35,909 nucleotides of DNA, taken from NCBI RefSeq assembly GCF_000455445.1, contig NZ_HG417091.1:327975-363883 (forward strand). Reading direction: 5' to 3'. Each line of letters begins with the position of its first letter. Positions within the stretch are counted from its first letter, which is position 1. Both the position numbers and the translations under genes were made by a program. Source of the stretch: Hoylesella timonensis 4401737 = DSM 22865 = JCM 15640 (GTDB lineage Bacteria > Bacteroidota > Bacteroidia > Bacteroidales > Bacteroidaceae). Below are positions 16,901 through 23,810 of this stretch, piece by piece. The notes under the pieces are model-generated. The model had not been told where the DNA came from. It did no database searches and was given only the letters and a program-made list of their open reading frames with translations.

Positions 16901-18232
16901 GCTTACATTGTATGCATCTGCCCAATTAGTTGCCACTTTGAGGTCACCACGGTTTTCTATCCACCAACGCCATGTTGGCAACACACTTTGCATACCAGAG
17001 TGGTACCAATCTTGCGTAGCGAGTTTCTCACCTTTCACAAATCGATATTTTCCAATACCTACACTCATGTCTGATACAAAAGGCATCTGTTGTATAGCTG
17101 AGCGCTCGATGACACATCCCGACATACCTGGCCATGATGTATGCGTACCGTTATCGGTTATCTTTGACGGATCACCCAATCGGTTTACCCAAGTAGCTTC
17201 TTCGTTCATGAAAGTATACTGCATGGCTGTATATGCTTTCTGACCTTGATTGTTGGAAGTGTTCAACAAATCCTTGACATTATCTTTCCAGATACGTTCT
17301 TCTGGACAAAACAAATCAACCGAACCCGAATGGCCGTTCACATCAAAGACTTTCCTCAACTCATCGCCAAAGCCACACAAACCTGCATCTACACACTGAA
17401 TACCTCCGTAGATTTTTGAGAAAATGTCTTCCTGCTTACAGCCAATCCTATCAGCATAGCTACGATAGTCGCCCACAGATCCATATTCCAAGAACTGAGA
17501 CGTATTCTTGTGACTCGCCAAGATGCCAACGTTAGGTTGATGAGAAGCATTATACCATTGAATCTCCATCTGGGTGTCGCCAGCCTCATCAGCCACACGG
17601 TTAAACTCCTTGATAAATTCTGGCCAAGCTGTGGGGAAATATACAGCGGTTTCCTGATTGATAAACCAACCATCAAACCCCAAATACTTCGCTATTTCGT
17701 AAAGTTTAATTGCATAAATATATTTGCCATTCTCCTGTTTTAATAGCTCATACACCCACTCTGGATTTCCGCCATAGGTGTTAGGCGGAAAGAATATTTG
17801 TCCCAACACCTTTACGCCACTGGCATGAGCTGCATCGATAGAGCCAGCAGGTGGCGGTATGATAATTCCTTCAGATGCTGAACCTGCCCAATATACCAGT
17901 TTGTCCATATACTGCCAGTAGGTGGGCTGATATCCAACAAAGTTATTAGCTCCCTGTGAAGGACACAAACTACAGGTTGGAAAAAGTATGGAGGCGTTAC
18001 AAACCTGCCCCTCGTAATACTGATTACGATTAGCCTTCATGGGCATCGGCTCTCTGAAGCGTGGAGCCAATGGTACCCTACTTCTATTAAACTTCGCATT
18101 AGGGTCAGTCTTAGGAGACCAATCCTTAATGTCTTTAGGATGCCAGCATCCACCGTATGGTTGCTGCGCCTTGACCGTTCCTAAGCATAACAAGGTAAGG
18201 AACGCCATTCCAAAAAGTCGTTTTACATTCAT
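13970..18232 (-). CDS. Secreted multidomain GH85 endo-beta-N-acetylglucosaminidase
   Basis: A 1420-residue exported enzyme. GH85 enzymes cut between the two core GlcNAc residues of N-glycans and so free the glycan from glycoproteins. Domains: signal peptide (1-22), GH85 catalytic barrel (about 70-430), a carbohydrate-binding/beta-sandwich region (about 430-660), an Ig- or PKD-like domain (about 662-747), an F5/8 type C (discoidin, CBM32-like) domain (about 756-893), a second discoidin-like domain (about 1040-1180), and a type IX-like tail (IYNLYGMKLQVPTKGF to the end). The motif GFDGWFINQET (185-195) carries the expected Asn192 that orients the substrate acetamide and the acid/base Glu194. 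The start is ATG 18232. It is a single-gene unit with a near-consensus promoter at 18296-18327. It fits with the sialic-acid genes in host N-glycan foraging. Confidence 0.92.
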   Translation of the reverse strand: MNVKRLFGMAFLTLLCLGTVKAQQPYGGCWHPKDIKDWSPKTDPNAKFNRSRVPLAPRFREPMPMKANRNQYYEGQVCNASILFPTCSLCPSQGANNFVGYQPTYWQYMDKLVYWAGSASEGIIIPPPAGSIDAAHASGVKVLGQIFFPPNTYGGNPEWVYELLKQENGKYIYAIKLYEIAKYLGFDGWFINQETAVYFPTAWPEFIKEFNRVADEAGDTQMEIQWYNASHQPNVGILASHKNTSQFLEYGSVGDYRSYADRIGCKQEDIFSKIYGGIQCVDAGLCGFGDELRKVFDVNGHSGSVDLFCPEERIWKDNVKDLLNTSNNQGQKAYTAMQYTFMNEEATWVNRLGDPSKITDNGTHTSWPGMSGCVIERSAIQQMPFVSDMSVGIGKYRFVKGEKLATQDWYHSGMQSVLPTWRWWIENRGDLKVATNWADAYNVSNSMTVSGKLTQGDHLMRLYKTKIDVTEGGKFKLVYKCSDDNTIEVKLGVESKIDGQMVTLNNPVKANENGWTVAEYDLSPLNGQTVYMIALNLKTNVEQPNYVLSIGQIAMLPANYVPKQMSITNLSNGTKFEEYKGDLRLTWYWEENTDLDHFDIYVKSETGENKLVGQTRGEGFYVPTFDRNGKDKKVEVEVVPVMKDGSEQAPAKLDVDYPAAQLSVVTISPSKSFVKVGEEVTLRAKGTGKPTGWKWTLPETLELKEGSKLIDNTITVIAKAVGKQNVKLEATNDAGTSSTEVCAFDVLEEHEIQEVNNVALYKTIKSYSGATGDAESPRNIIDGDTNPRDIHNKWCNINSTHECVIDLQGDYRIYGFKIFDCKSGPESNENFGNYRVYLSEDGINWKLLVDEQGRERDNIKEDYIVPTTARYVKLNPYSDYGMTLRIWEFEVYGVSNSNLKLSADNEVRMNVSGTHQVVLTYDMNGEERQDQFYCKVESSSTDLVLGEPVEDKNAHTFTVPVTTGKNMGVSSLKFMVHNGSSYKEKTVKVIIDDPKAVNALAGLSANLLQYPDGYVYNAPVKKYTTTALTDGDLLKEACGMVENPSKHERDFWAVFSNDMAWNISKIKIHIPSNNQGKDDNDVEGCVNNKIEIRVSDDGSRGWTTIHTFENIGKVSELEYMLPEYVTARELAIVCTLNPLFYPSLSEVEAFEQNKEAVATCIPVEVKEGWNGDVIVEALPADKHVTKTVDANGWTFYTTDIERDEGGHLVGANRMITTKNGNVFKLAPFDQNNALVIDELYKKKTILFNQPEEAERIYVLYTSTGGGNNDIMVAPIYEDGTAGDEYNMNAVDWYGYDDNMTAVGGLGRIMAKDYEYGEAELDEFDFRNDFRVFEYEYDGIDKNKKVKGLTFREFSNGQYGTILAISKFGLPVSTGLKEIKNTTSTHIVGIYNLYGMKLQVPTKGFNIIKFADGTTKKVFIK

Positions 18233-18295
18233 GATTTTTTTTGTTAATTGTTGTTTATCAATAGTTATATATTAAGAGTTATAGGTCTAAAATTC

Positions 18296-18327
18296 CATAA
18301 ATAAGAAATATCTATTTATAGAACAAA
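18296..18327 (-). promoter_or_regulatory. Near-consensus promoter of the GH85 gene
   Basis: The minus strand reads TTTG, 20 bases, then TATTTATG, which is one base off TAnnTTTG. It lies about 64 bases before the ATG. Confidence 0.5.
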
Positions 18328-18391
18328 CAACAAGTAAATAATACTTAAGAATTTCTATGAAATTTCTTGCACAAACTTTTTTAACGAAAAA

Positions 18392-18423
18392 TTTGGAAAA
18401 ATGAACAAAACTCTCTACCTTTG
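18392..18423 (+). promoter_or_regulatory. Perfect promoter of the ECF sigma gene
   Basis: TTTG at 18392-18395, exactly 20 bases, then TACCTTTG at 18416-18423. The predicted start near 18430 gives a leader of about 77 nt before the ATG at 18507. The gene therefore appears to be transcribed by the primary sigma factor and not by its own product. Confidence 0.8.
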
Positions 18424-18506
18424 CTACTGTTATTTACTATTTACGTTAAAAAATAATTATCCATCGCCTATAGAAACACATTTACTTAGAATCAAATTTT
18501 TAAGAA

Positions 18507-19103
18507 ATGAGAAATTTAACCGAGCTGTCTGATGAAGAATTAGCGATGGCTTATATCAATGGGCAGTATGCTGCTTTCGATTTGTTATTGTCGCGCAATC
18601 AGTCCAAAATATTTTCCTACATCCTTTTTGTGGTTCGTGATCGTAGCATGGCAGATGACGTTTTTCAAGATACTTTTGTCAAGGTCATTACCAAGTTGCA
18701 GCAAGGAAAATACACAACGAGTGGGAAGTTCAGTGCATGGGTGATGCGTATCGCTCACAATGTGATTATGGACATTTATCGTGACCAAAAGTCTGAAAAG
18801 ATTGTTGAGGCAACCGAAGACAACGATTTGTCTAACTTTGGCGATCAAGCACTGCTTGAGCAGGCCATAGAGGCTAAGTTTGTGAACGATCAGGTGCTGC
18901 AGGATGTAAAGAAGATGATGAACCTATTGCCTACCACACAGCGGGAAGTGGTGTATATGCGTTTTTATCAACAGCTTTCATTCAAGGAGATAGCCGAGAC
19001 AACGAATGTAAGTATCAACACTGCCTTGGGACGTATGCGTTACGCACTGATTAACTTGCGTAAAATGGCTCAAGAGCATGACTTGATGCTCCAGTTGTTA
19101 TAA
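18507..19103 (+). CDS. ECF-type RNA polymerase sigma factor
   Basis: A 198-residue sigma-70 family factor of the extracytoplasmic function group. Region 2 is seen at about 24-95 (the IFSYILFVV helix, MADDVFQDTF and the KFSAWVMRIAHN promoter-melting helix). Region 4 is at about 138-190 (LPTTQREVVYMRF, then the helix-turn-helix LSFKEIAETTNVSINTALGRMRYA). No anti-sigma gene is adjacent: the next gene is convergent rpe. It therefore differs from the FecR-paired sigma at 34108. It is divergent from GH85, but nothing shows that it controls that gene. The family is certain; the regulon is unknown. Confidence 0.92.
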   Translation: MRNLTELSDEELAMAYINGQYAAFDLLLSRNQSKIFSYILFVVRDRSMADDVFQDTFVKVITKLQQGKYTTSGKFSAWVMRIAHNVIMDIYRDQKSEKIVEATEDNDLSNFGDQALLEQAIEAKFVNDQVLQDVKKMMNLLPTTQREVVYMRFYQQLSFKEIAETTNVSINTALGRMRYALINLRKMAQEHDLMLQLL

Positions 19104-19176
19104 TCGGGCGAAAGGTAAAGAGTGTAGCGGTCACAACTTGTAGCTATGGTCAAAATGCCTTGCTCGCATCTTGCGC

Positions 19177-19833
19177 TTAGCATTGCTTTAGCCAGTGAAT
19201 AGTAGCGATAGGGTCTTTCGCTTTGAATACATAACTGCCACTCACCAATACATCGGCACCCGCTTGAACTAATCGGGGAGCGGTATCTTCTTGCACACCA
19301 CCATCTACTTCGATGAGGGCTTGAGCGCCCGACTCGTCGATAAGCTTTCGGAGGCGCTTTACTTTTGCAATGGTGTTCTCAATAAAGGCTTGTCCGCCAA
19401 AGCCTGGGTTCACACTCATGAGCAACACTAAATCAACATCGTTGATGATATCTTCTAATAGATGTACGGGTGTGGCAGGATTTAAGACCACCCCTGCTTT
19501 CATGCCAGCATCATGAATTTGCTGTATGGTTCGATGAAGATGCGTACACGCTTCGTATTGCACCGACATCAATGTAGCCCCCGCTTCGGCAGCTTGTTGA
19601 ATGTATCGTTCTGGTTGAACAATCATAAAATGTACGTCGAGTGGTTTTTGACAGATTTTTGATACGGCGCGAATCACAGGGAACCCAAACGAAATATTGG
19701 GAACAAACACGCCATCCATGACATCCAAGTGTAGCCAGTCTGCATCACTTTGGTTAATCATGTCAATATCGGCTTGAAGGTTCGTAAAGTCAGCTGATAG
19801 CAGAGAGGGAGAAACGAGTGTGAGTTTTTTCAT
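19177..19833 (-). CDS. rpe: Ribulose-phosphate 3-epimerase
   Basis: A 218-residue TIM-barrel enzyme that interconverts ribulose 5-phosphate and xylulose 5-phosphate in the pentose phosphate pathway. Family landmarks are all present: SPSLLSADF near the N-terminus (Ser and acid-base Asp), LHLDVMDG with metal ligand and catalytic residues (about 34-41), DVHFM (about 66-70), the loop MSVNPGFGGQ (about 138-147) and EVDGGV (about 173-178) with the second catalytic Asp. Length is typical. It starts 14 bases after a 44-residue gene on the same strand and is probably translated from the same message. It converges on the ECF sigma gene. Confidence 0.96.
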   Translation of the reverse strand: MKKLTLVSPSLLSADFTNLQADIDMINQSDADWLHLDVMDGVFVPNISFGFPVIRAVSKICQKPLDVHFMIVQPERYIQQAAEAGATLMSVQYEACTHLHRTIQQIHDAGMKAGVVLNPATPVHLLEDIINDVDLVLLMSVNPGFGGQAFIENTIAKVKRLRKLIDESGAQALIEVDGGVQEDTAPRLVQAGADVLVSGSYVFKAKDPIATIHWLKQC

Positions 19834-19847
19834 GTGACAGATAAAGA

Positions 19848-19982
19848 TTAGTTAAGACAATAAGCAATGTGGTGATGCTGTGTCTTTGCGACACGGTACG
19901 TACGTGCCAACTGTTTGAGGAGTCGAAGTGTGGCTTCGGAGGGGTTGAGTTCTTCAGGAGTAAAATACGGCATAGGCTTCAT
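19848..19982 (-). CDS. Small conserved-looking protein (44 aa) ahead of rpe
   Basis: A 44-residue frame from ATG 19982 to TAA 19848, ending 14 bases before the rpe start on the same strand. The product begins MKPMPYFTPEELNPSEATLR and continues with LLKQLARTYR, ending in a His-rich tail and CLN. The composition is that of a real soluble protein: an amphipathic helix rich in Leu/Arg/Lys after a PEEL-like turn, with no signal peptide or membrane segment. An alternative start is the second Met (19973). I recall short proteins of this look in other Bacteroidales, but I cannot confirm a family. Function unknown; the tight spacing suggests co-expression with rpe. Confidence 0.6.
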   Translation of the reverse strand: MKPMPYFTPEELNPSEATLRLLKQLARTYRVAKTQHHHIAYCLN

Positions 19983-20318
19983 TTGCTAAATTAATGTTTT
20001 GTATAAATACATAACGTGCGGGACATCACTTTATTATACAGTCAGGAAAAAATGTTTCCAAATCCTCTCACATTATTAAATATAGCAATCTTTGGTCTTA
20101 GATAGATGCAGAAAGACTCATTTTTTGCCCCCTTTTATCAAAAATATGATTTGAAAATCTCCATTATTCCAAATTTTATGCTTAATATTGCAGTGATAGT
20201 CTCTCTGAAGACCCAAGGATGAGGTTCACACCAACCGTGACAAGGAATGTTTTGAGACGGTGAGTGTGTTCTATTCATGGAAGTATTTTACAAGAAAAAT
20301 AATTTACTGACGCAACCA
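19983..20318. other. Intergenic region before the TrpF-like gene
   Basis: A 336-base AT-rich region between the divergent rpe operon and the TrpF-like gene. I see no full-consensus promoter, terminator or known riboswitch in it. On the minus strand a TTTG followed 20 bases later by TATAATAA (around 20030-20060) is a weak candidate for the rpe operon. Confidence 0.45.
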
Positions 20319-20324
20319 ATGGCA

Positions 20325-21029
20325 ATGAAAATTAAAGTTTGTGGCATGCGTGATACTGATAACATTTGCGCTGTAGCCAAGTTAGATATAGATATAATGG
20401 GGTTTGTTTTTATTCCCGACTCTCCTCGTTATGTTCAGATGATTAGCAGTCATGCAGGAATCATTCCTGATTATAGTGAGCAAAAACTCGCAGAAGGGAT
20501 GCAGACGAACCGTTCGGATGAGGTCTGCCACAGAATAAAGCGAGTGGGCGTCTTTGCAGATGACATGCCTCAAAATATTGTGACACGTGTTTACAACTAT
20601 GATTTAGATTATGTTCAATTGAATGGGAGTGAAAGTCCTATCATGATAGATAATCTACTTCGAACCATCTGCCCAGACATTCGTCCCACATTGCAGATTA
20701 TCAAAAAGATAGGAATCAATGGAATCGAAGATTTAGCAGTGTGCGAAGCTTACAAAGAAGTCGTTGATTTGTTTTTGTTTGATATCAAGCGTGAGGCGTC
20801 AGAGCAAGCTACTTTGGAAAAAATCAATGCCATGTTGAGTACATACAACGGTTCTATTCCTTTCTTGTTGAGTGGTGGAATGGGCTTCTTCAATGCCTCT
20901 TTGTTACAATCATTACATCACCCCCAACTGCAGGGCATTAATGTCAATGAAGAATTTGAGACACAGCCAGGTGTGAAAGACGTTGAAAAACTAAGGCTTT
21001 TTGTGGAACAAGTTAAGAAGAATAGCTAA
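20325..21029 (+). CDS. TrpF-like phosphoribosylanthranilate isomerase, divergent
   Basis: A 234-residue TIM-barrel protein of the TrpF family, which catalyses the Amadori step of tryptophan synthesis. The N-terminus MKIKVCGMRD carries the expected catalytic Cys6. RVGVF (73-77), DYVQLNGSES (95-104), DLFLFD (148-153, with the likely acid Asp153) and FLLSGGMG (180-187) are in place. Two departures stand out. The VQLHG block has Asn in place of His. The glycine-rich stretch that normally follows the catalytic Asp (a GGTG/GGSG...FDW motif) is absent, replaced by REASEQATLEK. There is also an unusual segment at about 44-69. No other trp gene is near. An ATG at 20277 would add 16 poor residues; ATG 20325 gives the family start. 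It may be a weak or repurposed isomerase. Confidence 0.8.
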   Translation: MKIKVCGMRDTDNICAVAKLDIDIMGFVFIPDSPRYVQMISSHAGIIPDYSEQKLAEGMQTNRSDEVCHRIKRVGVFADDMPQNIVTRVYNYDLDYVQLNGSESPIMIDNLLRTICPDIRPTLQIIKKIGINGIEDLAVCEAYKEVVDLFLFDIKREASEQATLEKINAMLSTYNGSIPFLLSGGMGFFNASLLQSLHHPQLQGINVNEEFETQPGVKDVEKLRLFVEQVKKNS

Positions 21030-21040
21030 CGATAGCATCA

Positions 21041-21060
21041 CTGTTAGAACCAACTAACAG
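21041..21060. terminator. Weak stem after the TrpF-like gene
   Basis: CTGTTAG (21041-21047) pairs perfectly with CTAACAG (21054-21060), 12 bases after the stop codon. No U-run follows on the plus strand, so termination is uncertain. Confidence 0.3.
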
Positions 21061-21102
21061 GAAAAATGCTTGCCTCCTCTATCAAAAATTATTATCTTTG
21101 TG

Positions 21103-21110
21103 TTTCGAAG
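21103..21110 (+). promoter_or_regulatory. -7 box for the UpxY-like gene
   Basis: TATCTTTG matches TAnnTTTG, 13 bases before ATG 21124. Since it lies downstream of the in-frame ATG at 21070, it supports the later start. The leader would be very short. Confidence 0.55.
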
Positions 21111-21123
21111 AACCCTACCAAGC

Positions 21124-21738
21124 ATGGACAACCTCCAACAACATCATGACTCACATTTGTTACCTTCCTCAACGAATGATGAAGATATTATCCAAAAACA
21201 ACTCGACGATGACCTACCTTGGTATGCCTTGCGACTTTTTACATTGAAAACACAGCAAGTGATTGACTATCTTGAAGAACACCAGTTGGATTATTTCATT
21301 CCTATGGAGTACGTCGATGTAGAGGATAGAAAGCATCGTGTGCAACAGAAGTTGCGCCCCGTTGTGCGAAATTTAATCTTCATCAAACGAACCATGTCCG
21401 AACTGTCAATTCGGAAAATATTGACAGATGCGCCATTCAAGGGCTCTGTTATCCGTAAAAGTAGAGAGGATAGGCAGTATTACGAGATTCCGTCACGACA
21501 AATGTTTGAATTTCAAGCAATGTGTAACCCAGAGATAGTGATGCGCCAATACCTTTCAGAAGCACAAGCCAAACTAAAGGTGGGTACGCCCGTATATGTT
21601 AAATATGGTCCCTTAAAAGGATTGAGTGGGCGACTGGTGCGGAGCAATAAAAAATATTTTTTGTTGAAAGAGATACCTGGGTTGGGTGTGATGCTCAAAG
21701 TGTCTCGTTGGTGTTGTCGACCCATGGTAAATGAATGA
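21124..21738 (+). CDS. UpxY-type NusG-family transcription antiterminator
   Basis: A 204-residue NusG paralogue of the UpxY/UpdY kind. In Bacteroides these bind the elongating polymerase and stop premature termination in long capsule operons. The NusG N-terminal domain begins at DLPWYALRLFTLKTQQV (about 31) and continues through DYFIPMEYV and LRPVVRNLIFIKR. A KOW-like C-terminal domain follows (LKVGTPVYVKYGPLKGLSGRLVRS, about 156-180). The ATG at 21124 is chosen because the promoter box at 21103-21110 lies upstream of it and the extra 18 residues of the longer frame do not fit. No polysaccharide genes follow: the next gene is a nitroreductase. It is an orphan with no visible target operon here. 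Confidence 0.85.
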   Translation: MDNLQQHHDSHLLPSSTNDEDIIQKQLDDDLPWYALRLFTLKTQQVIDYLEEHQLDYFIPMEYVDVEDRKHRVQQKLRPVVRNLIFIKRTMSELSIRKILTDAPFKGSVIRKSREDRQYYEIPSRQMFEFQAMCNPEIVMRQYLSEAQAKLKVGTPVYVKYGPLKGLSGRLVRSNKKYFLLKEIPGLGVMLKVSRWCCRPMVNE

Positions 21739-21822
21739 ACAGCCACGTAACGACAATGGGAATAGCTTTTTATTGCAAAGAATGGACGGATGAAAAACAA
21801 ACGAATTAACCAATATAAAATC

Positions 21823-22335
21823 ATGACCGACTTTTTATCGCTTTGTAATGACCGTTATGCTGTGAGAAAATTCACGGATAATATGGTAAGTGAGGAAGAT
21901 ATTGCTTATCTAAAAGAAGCCATTCGCTTGGCACCGTCGGCAGCAAACCGACAGCCATGGAAATTTATCTTTGTTGTTTCGCAAGAAGCAAAAGAGAAAC
22001 TCCGCCAATGTTATCATAGAGAGTGGTTTAAGACAGCTCCCATGTATGTTATTGCCATGAAGAATGAACAAGCTTGTTGGGTTCGAGAAGAGGATGGTAA
22101 GCAGCATGCGGATATTGATGTGGCGATAGCTACCGAGCATCTTTGCTTGGCAGCAACCGACCGAGGATTAGGAACTTGCTGGGTGTGTCATTACGACATC
22201 GAACTTGTCAAGAAGTATTTTCCCGTCAAAGACTTTGAGGCTGTTGCTCTTATCCCTGTCGGTTATATAGACATCTCGGTGAAACAGCCTGAAAAAGTAA
22301 GGAAATCAGCCGAAGAAATATTTCAAGAAATATAA
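21823..22335 (+). CDS. Nitroreductase-family FMN-dependent oxidoreductase
   Basis: A 170-residue member of the nitroreductase (NfsB/FRase I-like) fold, which uses FMN and NAD(P)H. The phosphate-binding RYAVRKF (about 11-17) is followed by LAPSAANRQPWKF (about 36-48), both FMN contacts. The later block VAIATEHLCLAATDRGLGTCWVCHYD is the usual dimer/flavin region. It is at the short end of the family, similar to the small Bacteroidales members. The ATG at 21823 gives the normal N-terminus (MTDFLSLC); an in-frame ATG at 21790 adds only polar, unlikely residues. The substrate is unknown. It follows the UpxY-like gene by 84 bases and could share its message. Confidence 0.88.
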   Translation: MTDFLSLCNDRYAVRKFTDNMVSEEDIAYLKEAIRLAPSAANRQPWKFIFVVSQEAKEKLRQCYHREWFKTAPMYVIAMKNEQACWVREEDGKQHADIDVAIATEHLCLAATDRGLGTCWVCHYDIELVKKYFPVKDFEAVALIPVGYIDISVKQPEKVRKSAEEIFQEI

Positions 22336-22465
22336 TAAAGAAGCATTATCTTTTGTTTTATGGCTGTGTGTGAAAGGCAACGAGAAGATGCGGACAGTCG
22401 TTAAATAGTTCTTCTTCACACAAGAAAACACGTCAAGATAAAAAACTTAATAGGAGCACATTTAT

Positions 22466-23659
22466 ATGAAATCTTTATTTGAAAACAAAAAAAGTAGCAA
22501 GAACAATCAGATTAAAAATCAAATTATTGAGTATTTTATAGTCAATGGTAATGCAACCAATGCCGACTTGGCAAAGGAGTTTAATTTGAGCGTTCCAACG
22601 ATAGTGAAGATTGTCAATGAAATGTGTGATGAGGGTTTCGTGATTGAATATGGAAAGTTAGAGACAGAAGAAGGCAGGCATCCCAATCTTTATGGACTGA
22701 GCCCGGAGTCTGGATATTTCATAGGAGTGGACATCAATGCTACATGTGTGCATATCGGATTGATGAATTTTAGGGGAGACTTGATTGATTTGTTGACCGA
22801 TAACAGTTATAAACACGAGAACACACCAGCAGCGTTGGAGCAGCTTTGTAGCATTATTTCTAATTATACTGACAAACTCAGTGTACCCAAAGAAAAGATA
22901 TTTGATATTAATGTCAATATTTCAGGTCGTGTTAATCCTGATACTGGTTACAGTTATTCTGTTTTTAATTTTTCCGAAGCACCATTAGCAGACTTTTTGA
23001 GTCATCGCTTAGGCTTTAAGGTAACCATAGAAAACGACACAAGAGCCATGACGTATGGCGAATATCTCAAAGGATGTGCCCATGGAGAAAAGAACGTTTT
23101 GTACATCAACGTGAGTTGGGGCTTAGCGTTGGGGATGATTATCGATGGAAATTTGTACAAGGGTAAGTCAGGTTATGCTGGAGAATTTGGACACAATTTC
23201 TTTGTGAACAACGAAATTATCTGCCACTGTGGAAAGAAAGGTTGTTTGGAAACAGAAGTTTCAGGGCTTGCTTTTGAGCGAATAGTGAAAGAGCGTGTGA
23301 GTAATGGAGAATCGTCTAACATTCAACAAGACGACAAAGGAAACTTTAGTATGGAAGCCCTTATCGAGGCAACATGCAATGACGACACCCTATGTATCGA
23401 GGTTGTAGAAAGTATGGGACGCAAGTTGGGACAGTCCATAGCAGGTCTTATCAATATCTTTAATCCAGAGTTGGTGGTGATAGGTGGCACTTTATCTGTC
23501 ACAGGGGATTATTTAATGCACGCTATCAAGTCGTCTGTATTAAAATATTCGCTCAATTTGATGAATCGTGATACCAAGTTAGTGCTTTCTAAACTGAAGG
23601 ATAGAGCAGGTGTGATAGGTGTTTGTCTAATAGCAAGGAAGAGAATTCTTGAACTATAA
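22466..23659 (+). CDS. ROK-family transcriptional regulator / sugar kinase
   Basis: A 397-residue ROK protein with an N-terminal winged helix-turn-helix (about 16-57, NADLAKEFNLSVPTIVKIV) joined to a sugar-kinase-like domain. That arrangement is the NagC/Mlc/XylR type. The kinase fold keeps the ATP-binding GVDINATCVHIG (87-98), the active-site END at 189-191 (Asp191), and the zinc site GEFGH...CHCGKKGCLE (about 239-261), so it could still bind or even phosphorylate a sugar. It converges on the sialic-acid genes. Inference: it senses a catabolite such as ManNAc or GlcNAc and represses the nan genes, and may double as the missing N-acetylhexosamine kinase. An AGGAG precedes the ATG by 10 bases, unusual in this window where such sites are rare. 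Confidence 0.88.
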   Translation: MKSLFENKKSSKNNQIKNQIIEYFIVNGNATNADLAKEFNLSVPTIVKIVNEMCDEGFVIEYGKLETEEGRHPNLYGLSPESGYFIGVDINATCVHIGLMNFRGDLIDLLTDNSYKHENTPAALEQLCSIISNYTDKLSVPKEKIFDINVNISGRVNPDTGYSYSVFNFSEAPLADFLSHRLGFKVTIENDTRAMTYGEYLKGCAHGEKNVLYINVSWGLALGMIIDGNLYKGKSGYAGEFGHNFFVNNEIICHCGKKGCLETEVSGLAFERIVKERVSNGESSNIQQDDKGNFSMEALIEATCNDDTLCIEVVESMGRKLGQSIAGLINIFNPELVVIGGTLSVTGDYLMHAIKSSVLKYSLNLMNRDTKLVLSKLKDRAGVIGVCLIARKRILEL

Positions 23660-23700
23660 CATTGCTGTGTATAATTCTGTTCATGCTTTTTATTGAAGAA

Positions 23701-23804
23701 GTAGGAAGTTGAAGGGGTAGATGATTTGCCTAATGGCTGCATCAACTCTTGGATTCAATGAGCGATTATACGCCAATATTTATCTTTATCCTTCAACTTC
23801 CCAC
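23701..23804. repeat. Long-loop inverted repeat between ROK and nanE genes
   Basis: Fifteen-base arms (23701-23715 and 23790-23804) are reverse complements with one mismatch, 12 of them in a perfect block, and enclose 74 bases. It lies in the 151-base gap between convergent genes. Neither strand has a U-run after the stem, so it is not a standard terminator. It may be a small inserted element or a binding region. Confidence 0.6.
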
Positions 23805-23810
23805 CTCTAT

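Noticed and set aside
19983..20318. Riboswitch before the TrpF-like gene
   Set aside because: The region is AT-rich, and I could not find a conserved aptamer core, a tandem Trp leader peptide or an attenuator stem with U-run.
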